From Ceriagrion tenellum (lineage: Eukaryota; Arthropoda; Insecta; Odonata; Coenagrionidae): a DNA stretch of 64,000 nucleotides. The DNA lies in the NCBI GenBank assembly GCA_963169105.1, contig OY720636.1, positions 80,898,123 to 80,962,122 on the forward strand. The letters run 5' to 3'. Position 1 is the stretch's first letter; each line of letters opens with the position of its first letter. The notes beneath the pieces were generated by a model. That model worked only from the letters and a program-made list of their open reading frames with translations. It did no database searches and had not been told where the DNA came from. This document shows positions 46,749 through 57,806 of the stretch, piece by piece. Both the position numbers and the translations under genes were made by a program.

Positions 46749-47598
46749 CAAGGCGACTCGGCGGGTGAGGCGATTGCGGGAGGGGGCAAGGTTTTACAGG
46801 TAGGGGATAGCGGGGAAGGGGACCGTGGGCTGGACTGTCAACGAGGCGACGAAGCGAACTCTGATGTGAGTCTCTTGGGGAGGGTGACAGCGACGGGCAG
46901 TCTCGGACGAGAACTGTCTTCCAGTCCCCCAGACGTCATCCAGTTCCGCCAAGCGTCCATACATGAGTTGAAGCACTCTTTTGCGATTACTGCTATTATT
47001 TGACTTAAGTTATGATTGGTCGTGAACTCGGATGTAATAGCTAATTTGGGATTCAACATCATCTTAATCGTCATCATATGATTTAATCACCATTTTGGAC
47101 CGTAATCAACATTATGGAATCGATTCTATTAAGGACGACGTCTCTGGTTTTTGATTACTGATACTGCGATGCCGTTGAAAGTTATACATCCCCTCCCAGA
47201 ATTTCAGTCCAAATGACCCCGGTAAATGTCTATGTTGTAGGTTAGAGGTAGCAAGTTTAGGGATACAAGGAAAATTTTGATGATTGACACTTCATCTGAT
47301 CCTCATGGAATCAATCCTTTCTCCTGAGAAACAGATGATTATCTTTTTATTATACTATAAATATCCCATGGCGGACACCCGTTGCCGGATAATCACAGGA
47401 CAAAATACTTTTCGAAATTACATCCTCTATCACCTCCAGAAGATTCTCCTGAAACTAACAAAGCAAATACGTTGTCAAGTGATTAATGCAAAATTTTAAG
47501 CAATCTGGTTAACTTGGTTTTCACTCATGATATATTATTCAAAATGTGTAGTAATCTCAGTATACTTCTCAACTTTCTTTCTCTCTTTCAACTCTCAA

Positions 47599-50133
47599 AA
47601 GTAATGCTGATTTACGTGCCTTTCCTATGAGACTCAGCAGGAAGCAATTATGTGGAAAGCATTTTCTTCCTGAAGATGTAAAACCCAATGGTCGACTGAA
47701 AAAAATTTCTGTTCCTCAAGAATACCTACAAGTACCGATCCCAACTCCTTCGACTGCGGCAATTCCAGTAATACCCATGGATTCCTCGATTTCTTCTACC
47801 TCGGATACAGTTTCTCCAATTTTGTCCATCAAACGTCCGGTGAAAACCTATTCCAGGACTTATATATGCACTTCTCCTACCTCTAAGAGTTTATTTCATT
47901 CAGAATAAACATATCTCACTCCTAGAAGTACCAAATGCTCATCATCGGAACCTAGAATTCCAAACTCCCGAAAATCTCTCTGGAGGATTGAAAATACGGA
48001 CAAGACTCATGTCAGAGGTCAGTGACCTCCCCCATTCATTCCATTGATCCATCACCTCCTCTAGCCCTTCCGTTACCTTCTACTTCAGGTTTACATGACA
48101 CTCCGAGAAAAAAGAAACCTTCAATTTGTTGCAGATGTATAACAGAAAGGTTACCTCTCTCAGAGCATCTCTCGCGAGGATGAAAAAGGAAAGAATTGCA
48201 CGTAAAAGAAAAATAAACTTAAATTATTTCCTATCTAAGAAGTCATTTAAATCCCGAGAAGCTTCACTTCTGGTGCGAATGCAGTTAATGCATGGTAATC
48301 GAAGACCGTGGAAAACGGAAGAGAAAAATCTGGCCTTTTCTTTATTTTTCAAATATCCATCAACGAACAGGCTCCTTTCCGAAAAATTAGTTCTTCCGGG
48401 AGAGTCATCTGAAAGACGATGGGCTGGACGATTGTCCAAATTCAAGACAGGGTTTCATGAGTCATTTTTTAGTCGACTCATGATTAAAATTTCGGTGATG
48501 TTAGAAATCAGCCGGGATTGTGTATTTATGTTTGATGAAGTGTCCTTGAAATCAAATTTAGAATATTCTCCAGCTATGGATTTCATTGAAGGTTTTGAGG
48601 ATTTAGGGCACTTGGGAATAAAAGAGAGATTGGGAACATACGCTGGAGTTTTTTGAATAGGGGTCTTTTTACCCAATGGAAATTACCTATAGCGTATTTC
48701 ATCTCGGAACGTGGCCTTCCCAGTGCAATTATTAAAGAGCTCGTTCCAATGGCCATCGCAAAACTGATTGCGAGTGTTTGTATGTGACCAGGCAAGCACC
48801 AATAGGAAAGCCATTACCGATTTAGGAGTGTCAATGACCAAACCATTCTTCCATGTTGGGGATAAAAAAATTTTCTGTGTCTACGATGTGCTGCACCTCT
48901 TTAAATCTTTGAGGAACAACTTCATTTGCAGCGACTTCGAGCTCAATGGTCACATTCTATCATTTGAAAATATACGCCAAGTGTACAAAATCGACATCTC
49001 GAGTTCCACCACAAGAGCCCTGTGGAAACTCACTCCGGCGCACATATACATACTCTCATGCTTTTCAAAAGATGTCTGTCAAATTATCCACGCAAATATT
49101 TAGTTTTTCTGTGGCCGCAGATATACGTACAAGTTTTGACACTGGTCAACTACACCTTAAATCAGCTCTTGCCACTGCCTCATTTATTGAAGACATAAAT
49201 TTTTTATTTGATTCCCTTTATAGCAGGTCTTTTTATGAACGGAACCCTTTAAGAACTTGTCTTTCCAAAGAAAACAAAAATATTGAAGAAATTTTGAAAA
49301 GGGGTTCAATGATATTCTCTTCATTAGAGAAGGACAATAGCCGACCACCTTGCTTTGATGGATTTTTATTGAGCATAAATTTAATGGTAGAATTATTGAA
49401 CGATTTGAGTGACAAATATATTTTAACGGCTAGATTAGATCAGGATTGTCAGGAGAATCTATTCTCTGTAATACGACAAAAAGGAGGATATAATAGAAAT
49501 CCGAGTGTGAAGGCCTTTCGTGCTAGTTATCGGCAGATCTCAGTCAAGCTCATGCTTAAAACACCAAAGAGTTCCAGTTACAGCATCGATGAAGATGAAG
49601 TACTGGATGTGAATACATATCCATCTGTGACTTACGATGTCGGAGGCGACAGCATTATTAACCAGGAAAATGCAGATCAGAGTTCCAGTGGATCAGAAAG
49701 TAAACCATTGGGATTGGACATCACAGTATCTCCGAGAAAATCTGCAACTTTAGAGGAATGTTCAATAGATTATTTCGCTGGGTAATTGTTAAAGAGGTTA
49801 AAGGACAAATTTATGTGCCAAAACTGTATCCACAACTTTTTTGGGGACAAGAAGTTGGGTAGTAAAAGAGATGTTCTCATTTTTTTAAAGACATTCCCTA
49901 GTTTAAAAGATGATTCTTCTGTCCTCATTAGTCCCACAAATGACTTTATTAGTCTCTGCACAGTTGCACTAGACGTGTTCAAGATATATTTCCCTAAAAT
50001 TTCACATGTAAGTGACTTAAGAAAAGGAGACGTACGTACAGAAGAATTAGAATGCGAAGTGAGAACTATTTACGCAACAGTGAGTGTATTAGCCACATCG
50101 AATTTGCGCTTGTCTTACTTTTACAATGCATGA
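47599..50133 (+). pseudogene. P-element-type transposase, disrupted
   Basis: The second half of a THAP zinc finger is at 47599-47690 (LSRKQLCGKHFLPEDV, with the C-x2-H pair). A basic, possibly coiled-coil stretch follows at 48126-48260 (SLRASLARMKKERIARKRK). The RNase H-like catalytic region has three acidic landmarks: FMFDEVSLKSNLEY at about 48530, VFVCDQASTNRKA at 48770, and LDQDCQENLFSVIRQKGGYN at 49435. Between them is YDVLHLFKSLRNNF. The C-terminus has a C-x2-C pair at 49814. The frame is broken near 48650, near 48770 and near 49060, and by a TAA at 49783. The first THAP cysteines are not certain; a C-x2-C candidate lies near 47228. It is inactive as it stands. Confidence 0.88.
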
Positions 50134-50214
50134 TTAAGAAAACTTGTAAATGGATATTGACAAGTTCGGAGAAATGTAAAGAGAAATGTATCAAATTAAA
50201 CATTTTACGGCATA

Positions 50215-50220
50215 AATAAA
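50215..50220 (+). terminator. Possible polyadenylation signal of the transposase gene
   Basis: AATAAA about 80 bp after the last transposase codon. Confidence 0.45.
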
Positions 50221-51756
50221 TTCAAGGTTTCTTGATATTTCGAATTACTTTCTATAGTAAGTCCATTTCCTCATGACTGCATGCAAATAGTCTACATCTT
50301 AATTGCAATGGAATAATTTTTTGTACCCGTTCTTGTGTCTTAATACTTACCTAATTGCTAACATTCACATTGACAGACATTTTCCTTTTGTTTCCCATTT
50401 CTTGATTTTATTTCTTATAACCCTTACAATCACTTGTGAACCTAGGAAATTTACTTAAAAAAAACTTTGCCGGCGCAGATGGATAAGAAGAACCGAACCC
50501 AGTCGGAAGGCCGAGAATAATTCAGATCTACTGTTTCAGGCTCGAAATTTTGGCAGAGAAGAATAGCCAAATACATTGTGAAAATATTATAAGTTTTATT
50601 GATGATGCCGACAGCTCGATTAAACCGGTCGAATAGACTACAAAAATATTCATTTTTAGAAAATATAATCGTTAATTCTCCAAGCACTTACGCATCTTAT
50701 GACTCAATGGAAGGATTTTGAGTCCATATAACTTAAAATATCCGCAAGTTAACCCCATACCACTTTTACGCGTTTGTTCAACTTCAGACAACGTCGATAA
50801 TTTCATCACCAGAAGTACTTCAATCTCGCTAAAACCACGCATAAATTTTAGCTACCACGAAGGAACATTGTCCACGCCATTAAAAAAGTACTCTCTGGCA
50901 TAGAAATGTACGTTAAGGAAAGCCAAATAGTAAATGAGTGCTACTAATCTGCAAGTATCGAAAACTGTCCATTATGTTGTTACAGTTCCATCCTTTGTAT
51001 ATTCGGAATCACCTGCATGCATTCTACGCCTTAGCTTACTGCGCCCGGGCAGAAGCTAGTTTTCGTTCCGCGTGGGTCAATAAAATTGATACCTCAGAAA
51101 ATAACTCATATAACGAGTTCATTCTACTTTAAAAAGTCATTTTCATTCGTTCTCTTCATTTCATACTCTTAAAATATCTATGAAATTCCAATGGAACGTA
51201 AGTTACCCAGATGCAGAAATTTGAAGGTAATTTCAATAGTAAATTACGATTTGTATAAAGTTAACACCAACATTAACTAATGCATATTAATTTAAATAGT
51301 ATTAGTGGCGAGATGATCAATGTGTAAGGCCACTTTAGAAATTTGAAGATATTTTCTTGAATACATTGCGGGAAATCGCGATTTTAGTTTTTTTGCCGTG
51401 AATACTTTCAGCGTCTATAAATATAATTCAGAAAATTATCATAGCCATATGCTTTCAACATTTTCGAGATTTTCATTTTTTCTAAACAAAACGAGTAGCA
51501 GAGGCTACTTACCTATTTTTTTCCAAAACAGTCATCGCAGTGGTATGCTATAAGGGATGAAAAACACTTTTACGTGAAACCAAATGCGAATTATTAAGCA
51601 CTTTTTTTTGTCAAACCCAGGACTCCTAAGTCGATAACCATTTATCAACTTACACAAACTATAGGTTGATACAATAACTGAAATTTTGGAATTGATATTC
51701 CAAGTAGCTTATCCTACAGAGTTATTTTTATTACGATTCCAACGTAGCTCGCGCTC
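50221..51756. other. Internal non-coding part of the P-type element
   Basis: 1.5 kb between the transposase gene and the right inverted repeat. AT-rich; no second gene recognised. Confidence 0.5.
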
Positions 51757-51906
51757 GCTGAGTCAAATGCGGACCTGGCGACAAAAATAATTCCAAAATA
51801 ATTCCAACGATGCTAGCGCGACGAGGTGAACGAATTCCGAACTACGTCAATTTAGATAGCGTTTTCGGTATACCCAGTGAGCACTCTATAGTATCTTTAC
51901 TCTATG
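51757..51906 (-). repeat. Right terminal inverted repeat of the P-type element
   Basis: It ends ATCTTTACTCTATG. Inner boundary GCTGAGTCAAATGC at 51757-51770. Confidence 0.9.
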
Positions 51907-52060
51907 GTAATACCCTGCGAGCCACCACGAGGGTGTGTGGCAGGGGGTGAAGATCACCAAACACGCACTACTGCCATGCAAGTAGGATACATAATGCAGA
52001 CATGCCAGAAAACAGGGTCACAGCTTACTAGTTACTACAGTAGATTATTAGTTATTGAAA
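51907..52060 (-). mobile_element. LINE 3'-tail copy, right part
   Basis: GTAATACCCTGCGAGCCACC and the following block match 14756-14880 and 56030-56150 closely. It continues the half at 46591-46611. No reverse transcriptase sequence follows, so this copy was strongly 5'-truncated. Confidence 0.85.
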
Positions 52061-52223
52061 GTAATTGCAGTAGTTATTACAATAGAATATTAACAAGTAA
52101 CATTATCAAGGTAAAACATTTTCAAAAAATGAGCCGTATACATAGGAAAGTCAAGTGGTGGGGGAGGTGGTGGGAGGGTGTTGAGGACTGGGAGAGTTCA
52201 GGTGCCCAGGGGGAGGTTAAGGG

Positions 52224-52680
52224 TTAGGTGGCGGTTGGGCTCGGTGCTCGGGTATGCGTCACTCCGGGCGGGGAGGGGGAAGGGTTGGATGAGCAAGAAG
52301 GAAAGTGAAGGAGGGGGCAGCGAGAGGGATAGAGGTGGTCATTGACGAGGTGTGAATCAGCGTGGCTTAACATTTCCAACTCCTCCAGGGCGTCTAATCT
52401 GCGTCCTTTCTTCTCTACATGTAATATCGTAGGAATGAAGTCACTGTTGTGTCCCATGTTGAGTAGATGCTTGGGGAATTGGGAATTTTCCTTTCCGTAG
52501 AGATGACACATCCGGTGCTCCGCTACCCTGGTGGAAAAGCTCCTCCTGTTTGCCAAATGTAAATAGCGTCACATTCAGAACACTTAAAAAGGTATACTCC
52601 GCTCTGCTGTTCAGCCTTTTCTTTGTCCTTAGGCGATACGAAGATATTTCCGAGCGTTCTCAATGGCGGCACTCAATGTA
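52224..52680 (-). mobile_element. Penelope-like element, GIY-YIG endonuclease end
   Basis: The minus strand from 52680 reads LGNIFVSPKDKEKAEQQSGV, then YLFKCSECDAIYIWQTG. After a frame change come RSFSTRVAEHR and FPKHLLNMGHNSDFIPTILH, then GRRLDALEELEM. The first part is the GIY-YIG nuclease core: GVY, a C-x2-C pair, then YIG altered to YIW in front of QTG-RSFSTR-EH. This arrangement closes the protein of Penelope-like retroelements. The reverse transcriptase part is absent. Confidence 0.75.
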
Positions 52681-53145
52681 TCTAGAGAAGACCATCAATT
52701 AGTATCATTGTCGTGCTGGATTCATAGTTTAATAGATAGGACGTTTGTTTGTTTTTTGTCGCCGAAAATTATGCTAATTGCACTTTTTTTTACGCTCATC
52801 CGCTCGTTTACAGTTTACAAGGTAGACGGACGTCCTTTCGTGATGATGTCCATTACGTTGACGTACCCTTAAGGGTCCGGGACCGTCGGATGCCCATCAA
52901 CCTGAGTGACAGGGTATGGAGGCGGCAGAAAAGAGCACTCTGGCGTGGGCTGCAGCAGTCCCGGTCATCGCTTTTCACAACCTAAAACAATAATTAAATC
53001 AATTCATAACTTTTGACTATGGATAAAAATGCAGTTTTTGGCGCTCGCGCTCGTTAAAATATTTCAGGAAAATATAGAAAATCACGCATGAAATCGTGGT
53101 AAAAATGAAAGATTTTTACCACGAAAAAAAGAATACAGTGAAAAT
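52681..53145. other. No gene recognised
   Basis: The frames at 52663-52985 have no recognisable motif. Confidence 0.4.
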
Positions 53146-53214
53146 TCATACGAAAATAAAACAATATATTATTAAATGTGAACAAATTTCCGCGTACCTG
53201 AAGTAAATACTGGC

Positions 53215-55214
53215 TCTCTCTAACGTGCTCGGCGTACCATCCTTCTGCTGGCGGGTCTGAGACGCTGGAGGTATCTCTCGGCCGAGCGGAGCCACGCGCC
53301 TCTCTACTCCGTTAAAAGCGCTTCTGCCAAGGGCATAAGTCAAAAAGAATATTGCGTCCAGATCATGGTTTTTGAAATGCTCTATAGCGTGTGCGATCAC
53401 TTTTCGATATCGTGGGTTCCCGTCGGGACCGCCATCGCTCGAAGTGATAAGGACAGGCTTAAGTTCGCCGTCTCCGTTCTTCATAAAATTGTAAAAGGGC
53501 TCGAGGGTTAAATGAGTGTCCAAGTCTTGAGCGTGACAGTTGCAGTTGACGAAGAGTGCTTGCCACTTCTGATTGCTATATCTACATCTACGTCATACCC
53601 TGCAAGCCACCCAAACCGTGTGTGGCAGGGGGTGCTTTCGCACCAGGCATGCATGAATGAAAGGGCAGAACACTGACATTACATTAAAACCCGCGTACCA
53701 CACATGCAAAGCGCCAATTAAAAATCTAATACCCAAGAAACATTCAATCTTCAATCGTTCCAACATGCAAGGGATACAAAGACTACTACTACAGATTCAA
53801 AATATCATGCATAAATAAGAACACCAATATTTACATCATGCATAAATAAGAGATATATATAATGAGAAAGAATATATAATAAATAATGAGAAAGATTTAC
53901 TGCCTGCCTATTGTCAATACTCGAGCTATTCATGACGACGATCACAGCTGTTATGGTCCCGAATGGTACGCGGAAAAAATGACATTTTATACCTATCGGT
54001 TCTACAATCTAGCTCTCTAATTTTATTGGCGCTATCTAATCTGCTGTACTACGAAGGGGTTAATAGTATGTTTTTTACGTCGTCAGTAAAATGATTTTCC
54101 TGAAATTAAGTTAGGAGGTTAAGCCTATAATTTAATCTACGCTGTGATAGCGATTCCCATCCTAATTCTTCTAACAGTCCAGACACTAGCCAACTTATCG
54201 TAGCATCGTTTCACAAACCTAGCTCCTCTTCGCTGTACGCGATCTAACTGTGATATCAACCCCGTTTCGTATGGATCCCATACACTTACAGCATATTTCA
54301 GATGAGGCCTAGCGATTGGAAAATAACAACGTTCTTTCACTTTCTCATCACATTTTCCGAGTACTCTCTTGATAAAGCCTGCTATAAAAGTTGGTCCACT
54401 CTATGAGACGGCTTCTGGCCATCCCATCTCATTGGCCTTCACTTCACAAAGAGCATTCACGCTCGGAATCAATTTGTGCCTTGAAGCAATCACAAAGTCG
54501 TGATCTGGCAGTGCCTTTTTGTATTCAACGTGCATTAGCAAGGGCGCCTGCTTGTTTGCCACTGTGAGTCCTATGGGAACACGGGCTTTATCATCCTGAG
54601 ATTTAAAAAAGTCACGGAGTGAGGGCCAAGTACTGAGGCTACCGTCTCCAGCGACCTTATGGAGGTCACACAAAAGTATTGGTCTTGGTGTGCTTTATGA
54701 TGGTCAGCTTCAGGACGGCTCACCTTCACCGGGACAGTCACTACGTGGCGCTTAGCCTCGCGTGTATCTGCCCGTGTAGGCAGCAGTCGAATATAAGTAG
54801 CACTTCGTGAGATACTGAACCCCAGCTCAATTAGTATACAGTGCAAACAACCTCACAGCGACGCCGCTCCTCAGCAGATGCACCAAACATAGCTAAATCA
54901 ACTTTTGCTTTCAGCAATTCAGGCTGCTCTTCTTCTAAACGTGGACGCCCAGGGCCAGCACGAGGCGTCAACGACTTCGCTGCATCGGGATTCTTAGAAC
55001 ACAATTCAATCATTTTTTGCCTCTTATTTTCCCTGTGCTTCACAGCATACACTCTGTTTTTCCTTAAGCTTGAGCGTCTTTTCACAATCATCGATTTCCC
55101 GCCACAACTTACGCGCTTTCTCGTGTTCGGAGCCGTCAGCGACGAGAGACCCATTGCGCCCATCCGTCAAATCCAGCACCACACGCAGTTTAGCAATCTA
55201 TTCCTTCGTGTCCA
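53215..55214 (-). pseudogene. Transposase-like protein of an unnamed multicopy family, split by a LINE
   Basis: From the ATG at 55214 downward the parts read LRVVLDLTDGRNGSLVADGS, then PRAGPGRPRLEEEQPELLKA, then AMFGASAEERRRCEV. Next are FSISRSATYIRLLPTRADTR and KRHVVTVPVKVSRPEADHHK, then SQDDKARVPIGLTVANKQAP. LPDHDFVIASRHKLIPSVNA ends at a LINE inserted at 53581-54380. Beyond it come LITSSDGGPDGNPRYRKVIA and GRSAFNGVERRVAPLGRE. I recall this order from uncharacterised repeated proteins of arthropods and cnidarians. The three acidic sites (QDD, SDGGPD, VERR) suggest a DDE-type nuclease fold, which is inference. There are a stop after MDTKE and frameshifts near 55110, 54845 and 54595. Confidence 0.7.
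53574..54386 (-). mobile_element. CR1-like LINE copy 6, 5'-truncated, with target duplication
   Basis: The LINE occupies 53581-54380. Tail block at 53581-53655, then the same 3' sequence as the 44.3-kb copy, then coding sequence for RPHLKYAVSVWDPYETGLIS (54137-54340) and the KRVLGKCDEK region, where it stops. The 7-bp flanks TGCTATA at 53574-53580 and 54380-54386 are a target duplication. Only about 800 bp were inserted. It is very similar to copy 5, with a few indels. Confidence 0.9.
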
Positions 55215-55264
55215 TGTGACAAAATCCAAAATTACTAGTTTGAGGAAAAGACTCGACTGAACTT

Positions 55265-55900
55265 GACACTATGCGCAAATAATCTCAAATGACTGTTGAT
55301 CATGTAATGGTAAGTCATTTGCCTAAGGTCTCAGCCGTTTCTTAGATACGGAGGATCAAACATGACCAAATTTCCCAGAAAACACCAGTTTTCATTTTTC
55401 TGCGAACACTCTAAAAAATTACGCAAATGGTGTAGTAATAGACAGATTTTCATGAAATAAAAATATTACCATCTGTCAGCATGGTTCTTTACCGGTACTT
55501 ATCATACGTTTCAGAACTTTTTGTCAATATTTATGTACTAGGTACTAGCTGAATTACCCGGCCTTGCTCGGGATCATACTTCCTTCAAAACTCTTTATAT
55601 AAGAGGTGAGGGGCTAATAAGTAGTTGTGATAACAGACTACAGTGCAAGTAATTCTGTTATTAAATTAATATGTTTTCCTGCAGAGAATCTATACAATTG
55701 TGACACAATAGTAAGTAAACAATGTGACAATATCTCCCATGAACAATAATAATTATAAGTCAAATGACTCAAAAATTGACAGAATGATAAAAAATGACAT
55801 GGTAAAATAAAAGCAATGAAATTAGTCAAATGTGCATTAAATTACCTGGACCTATCAATAAAAGTTCAAAACCATAGGTTCGACTTTGCCATCTTTAGGA
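55265..55900. other. No gene recognised
   Basis: AT-rich; short frames without motif. Confidence 0.4.
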
Positions 55901-55902
55901 AC

Positions 55903-55968
55903 AATTTGTACAATTTTAACAATCAATAGTTAAATGTGATTCTATCTTTGGAATTCGAGTAAAAATGA
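55903..55968. repeat. Inverted copy of 58438-58505
   Basis: GTTAAATGTGATTCTATCTT followed by GGAATTCGAGTAAAAATGATC is the reverse complement of the later site, with few changes. Confidence 0.8.
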
Positions 55969-56250
55969 TCTTTTACTATCCAAGAATTGAATTTATTTTA
56001 TTATATTTGTATTGAATATCTACATCTACGTGATACCCTGCGAGCCACCACGAGGGTGTGTGGCAGGGGGTGAAGATCACCAAACATGCACTATTGACAT
56101 GCAACTAGGATATTTAATGGAGACATGCTAGATAATATGGTCACATGCAGCTATTTATTAAATACTTGTTACAATATTTGTGAAATATATTATTAAGTAT
56201 TGAGATAGTAATTGAACAAGTGGATGGTTTTGTGTACTTAGGGTAAAGCA
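55964..56250. repeat. LINE fragment duplicated at 59178-59300, with a tail inserted
   Basis: TCTTTTACTATCCAAGAATT up to GTATTGAATA, and then ATATTATTAAGTATTGAG to TTTGTGTACTTAGG, match 59178-59300. The earlier copy is interrupted at 56019-56154 by a LINE 3'-tail that the later copy lacks. Confidence 0.85.
56019..56154 (-). mobile_element. Solo LINE 3'-tail, about 136 bp
   Basis: TCTACATCTACGTGATACCC up to GGTCACATGCAGC, highly similar to 14745-14880. The related sequence at 59222 has no insertion, so this is a filled site beside an empty one. Confidence 0.85.
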
Positions 56251-56322
56251 CGCTTGTTTCATGGATCAAGTTCCTGGAAGGAAGTATGGCTAATTGCCTC
56301 AGTCCCATCAGCGATAACTTTT
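56248..56322 (-). repeat. Duplicate of the N-terminal part of the 57.6-kb frame
   Basis: It is nearly identical to 57554-57619 and encodes MGLRQLAILPSRNLIHETSV on the minus strand. Confidence 0.85.
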
Positions 56323-56788
56323 TGCGTAAGACGGACGGATAAATAAAAAAAACTTCAAGATCATTTAGTTTTTAGTCTACAGTACAGGTAGAAAATAAAC
56401 CACCCTTAACTTAAGGATGGGAATGGAAAAAGGAGGAGAGGTATACTGTTTAATTAGCGTTTTTCAGTCCCTCTTGATTATTTATGATATACCTACCAAA
56501 AAAACAAGCTAAAAACCGCATTGACTTCTATTGTGGTCTCTGAGCGTTCGCGGGAAAAATGACATATTGAAACTGTCCTTTTTTTTGTGCAATAATGATT
56601 TTTGATTCTCATGATCCTCTGATAGAGCTGTTCAACGATAAGACGTCTATCTAATGGGTCCTATCTTTAGTTAACTGGCGAAAATCCTTCCTCATTTCCA
56701 CCGGCACCTCGAAATTATTCCAAAATCCTGACGCTGATTAGGTCTGGTTGGCTTTTGTAAAGTAAACCAACCGTAACACTACAAACCT

Positions 56789-57614
56789 TTAAGGACTAGC
56801 GTACCAGGAAAACTCTGCATTTCGTGGAAATGGAAGCGGCGATAAGGGGGACATTAGTAATGAGTTATCATCGTAGATTACTTTCGGCCTACGGTCTTCC
56901 GGTGTAATTTCCGGTGTTCGAGCTTCAATATTTTCTCCGACCTCAGATATCTCGACATATCCTTCCCATTTAACCCGCACCAAGAGAAACAAGTTGGCAA
57001 TGAATCCCGCTTTTTCAATGGCTGGAAGGCTGGAAATGTAAACCAACAGTTACGAGGGTGAGTCAATAAATAAGTCGCAAAACTGAATTGTGGCAAAAAT
57101 AATTAAAGTAACTTTCTGGCATTTATTTCACTTTTCCACATATTCACCCTGTACATTCAGGCACTTATCCCATCTCTTTACAAGTCCTTGAAAGCCAGCA
57201 GCAAAGAAGTCCTTTGGTTGCTGTCGCAGCCAACGTGTAACCTCATATATTACAGCATCATCTGTATCAAAATGACGGCCACCCAAATGATTTTTTAGGG
57301 GCCCAAACAGATGAAAACCACTGGGGCCTAAGTCGGGCCTGTACGGTGGATGTTCCAAGCGTTCCCAATGAAATGTTTACGACTGATTCTGATGATGAAA
57401 TGCTGACATTTGCGACTTATTTATTGACTCACCCTCGTATTAATGGTTTAGCACTGAATTTTTCTGTACTTTCATCCCTCACGATTCGTTTCCTCACGGC
57501 CGTCTTTTCGTCCTCTAGGGCTTTCGTCCAAAGGGCTATCATTGAAAGTTTTCGCACGCTTGTTTCATGGATCAAGCTCCTGGAAGGAAGTATGGCTAAT
57601 TGCCTCAGTCCCAT
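56789..57614 (-). pseudogene. Unrecognised frame split by a mariner element
   Basis: The upper part (57614 down to 57440) starts MGLRQLAILPSRSLIHETSV. It holds a charged stretch (ALEDEKTAVRKRIVRDE) and stops being open at the mariner border. The lower part (57050 down to 56789) reads LLVYISSLPAIEKAGFIANL and then KWEGYVEISEVGENIEARTP. The two parts are in register when the element and one TA are left out of account, about 144 codons in all. An in-frame stop lies upstream of the first ATG. I recognise no family. It may be a host exon or part of another repeat, since its start is duplicated at 56248. Confidence 0.45.
57051..57439 (-). mobile_element. Internally deleted mariner element, 385 bp
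   Basis: The element is 57053-57437 with inverted ends CGAGGGTGAGTCAATAAATA and its complement. Matching runs through AAGTCGCAAA, and the element is flanked by TA on both sides. The minus strand carries the last part of a mariner transposase, HPPYRPDLGPSGFHLFGPLK to KRWDKCLNVQGEYVEK (57358-57128), with the third catalytic aspartate in PDLG. The first two aspartates and the DNA-binding domain are deleted, so it is non-autonomous. Confidence 0.93.
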
Positions 57615-57806
57615 CAGCGATAAAACTTATCTGACCCTCTCTGTGGGTTTTTGAGCTTGTGTGGAGAGTCCGTTTGAATAAGTTAGGGGAAGTAACGCTT
57701 ACTACGAAGGCAGAAAGTGAGTAGAGCGTTAGCAAAGCATTGTGGCAGTTGCGCAGAACACACTTTTCAGTAGAATAAACCGTTTTCTATTAATTTCACT
57801 GGTTCC

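Larger units (their letters stand above)
46605..51913 (+). mobile_element. P-type (THAP) DNA transposon with target duplication, 5.3 kb
   Basis: The element proper is 46612-51906. The ends are inverted repeats: about 64 bp nearly perfect (CATAGAGTAAA, then ACTATAGAGTGCTCACTGGG, then CGCTATCTAAATTGACG). A diverged extension follows, to GCATTTGACTCAGC at 46735-46748 and its complement at 51757-51770. The flanks GTAATAC (46605-46611 and 51907-51913) form a 7-bp target duplication; 8 bp is possible if one C is counted on the left. P elements duplicate 8 bp. Joining the flanks gives an uninterrupted LINE tail (CTACGTAATACCCTGCGAGC). The inside holds a broken P-type transposase gene on the plus strand. 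Confidence 0.92.

Noticed and set aside
47200..47290. First THAP exon with the N-terminal cysteine pair
   Set aside because: A KCLCCRLE phrase near 47228 could be it, but there is no start codon in frame and no clear donor, so it is not annotated.
54841..55260. 139-codon plus-strand frame
   Set aside because: It is the antisense of the transposase-like pseudogene, whose motifs lie on the minus strand.
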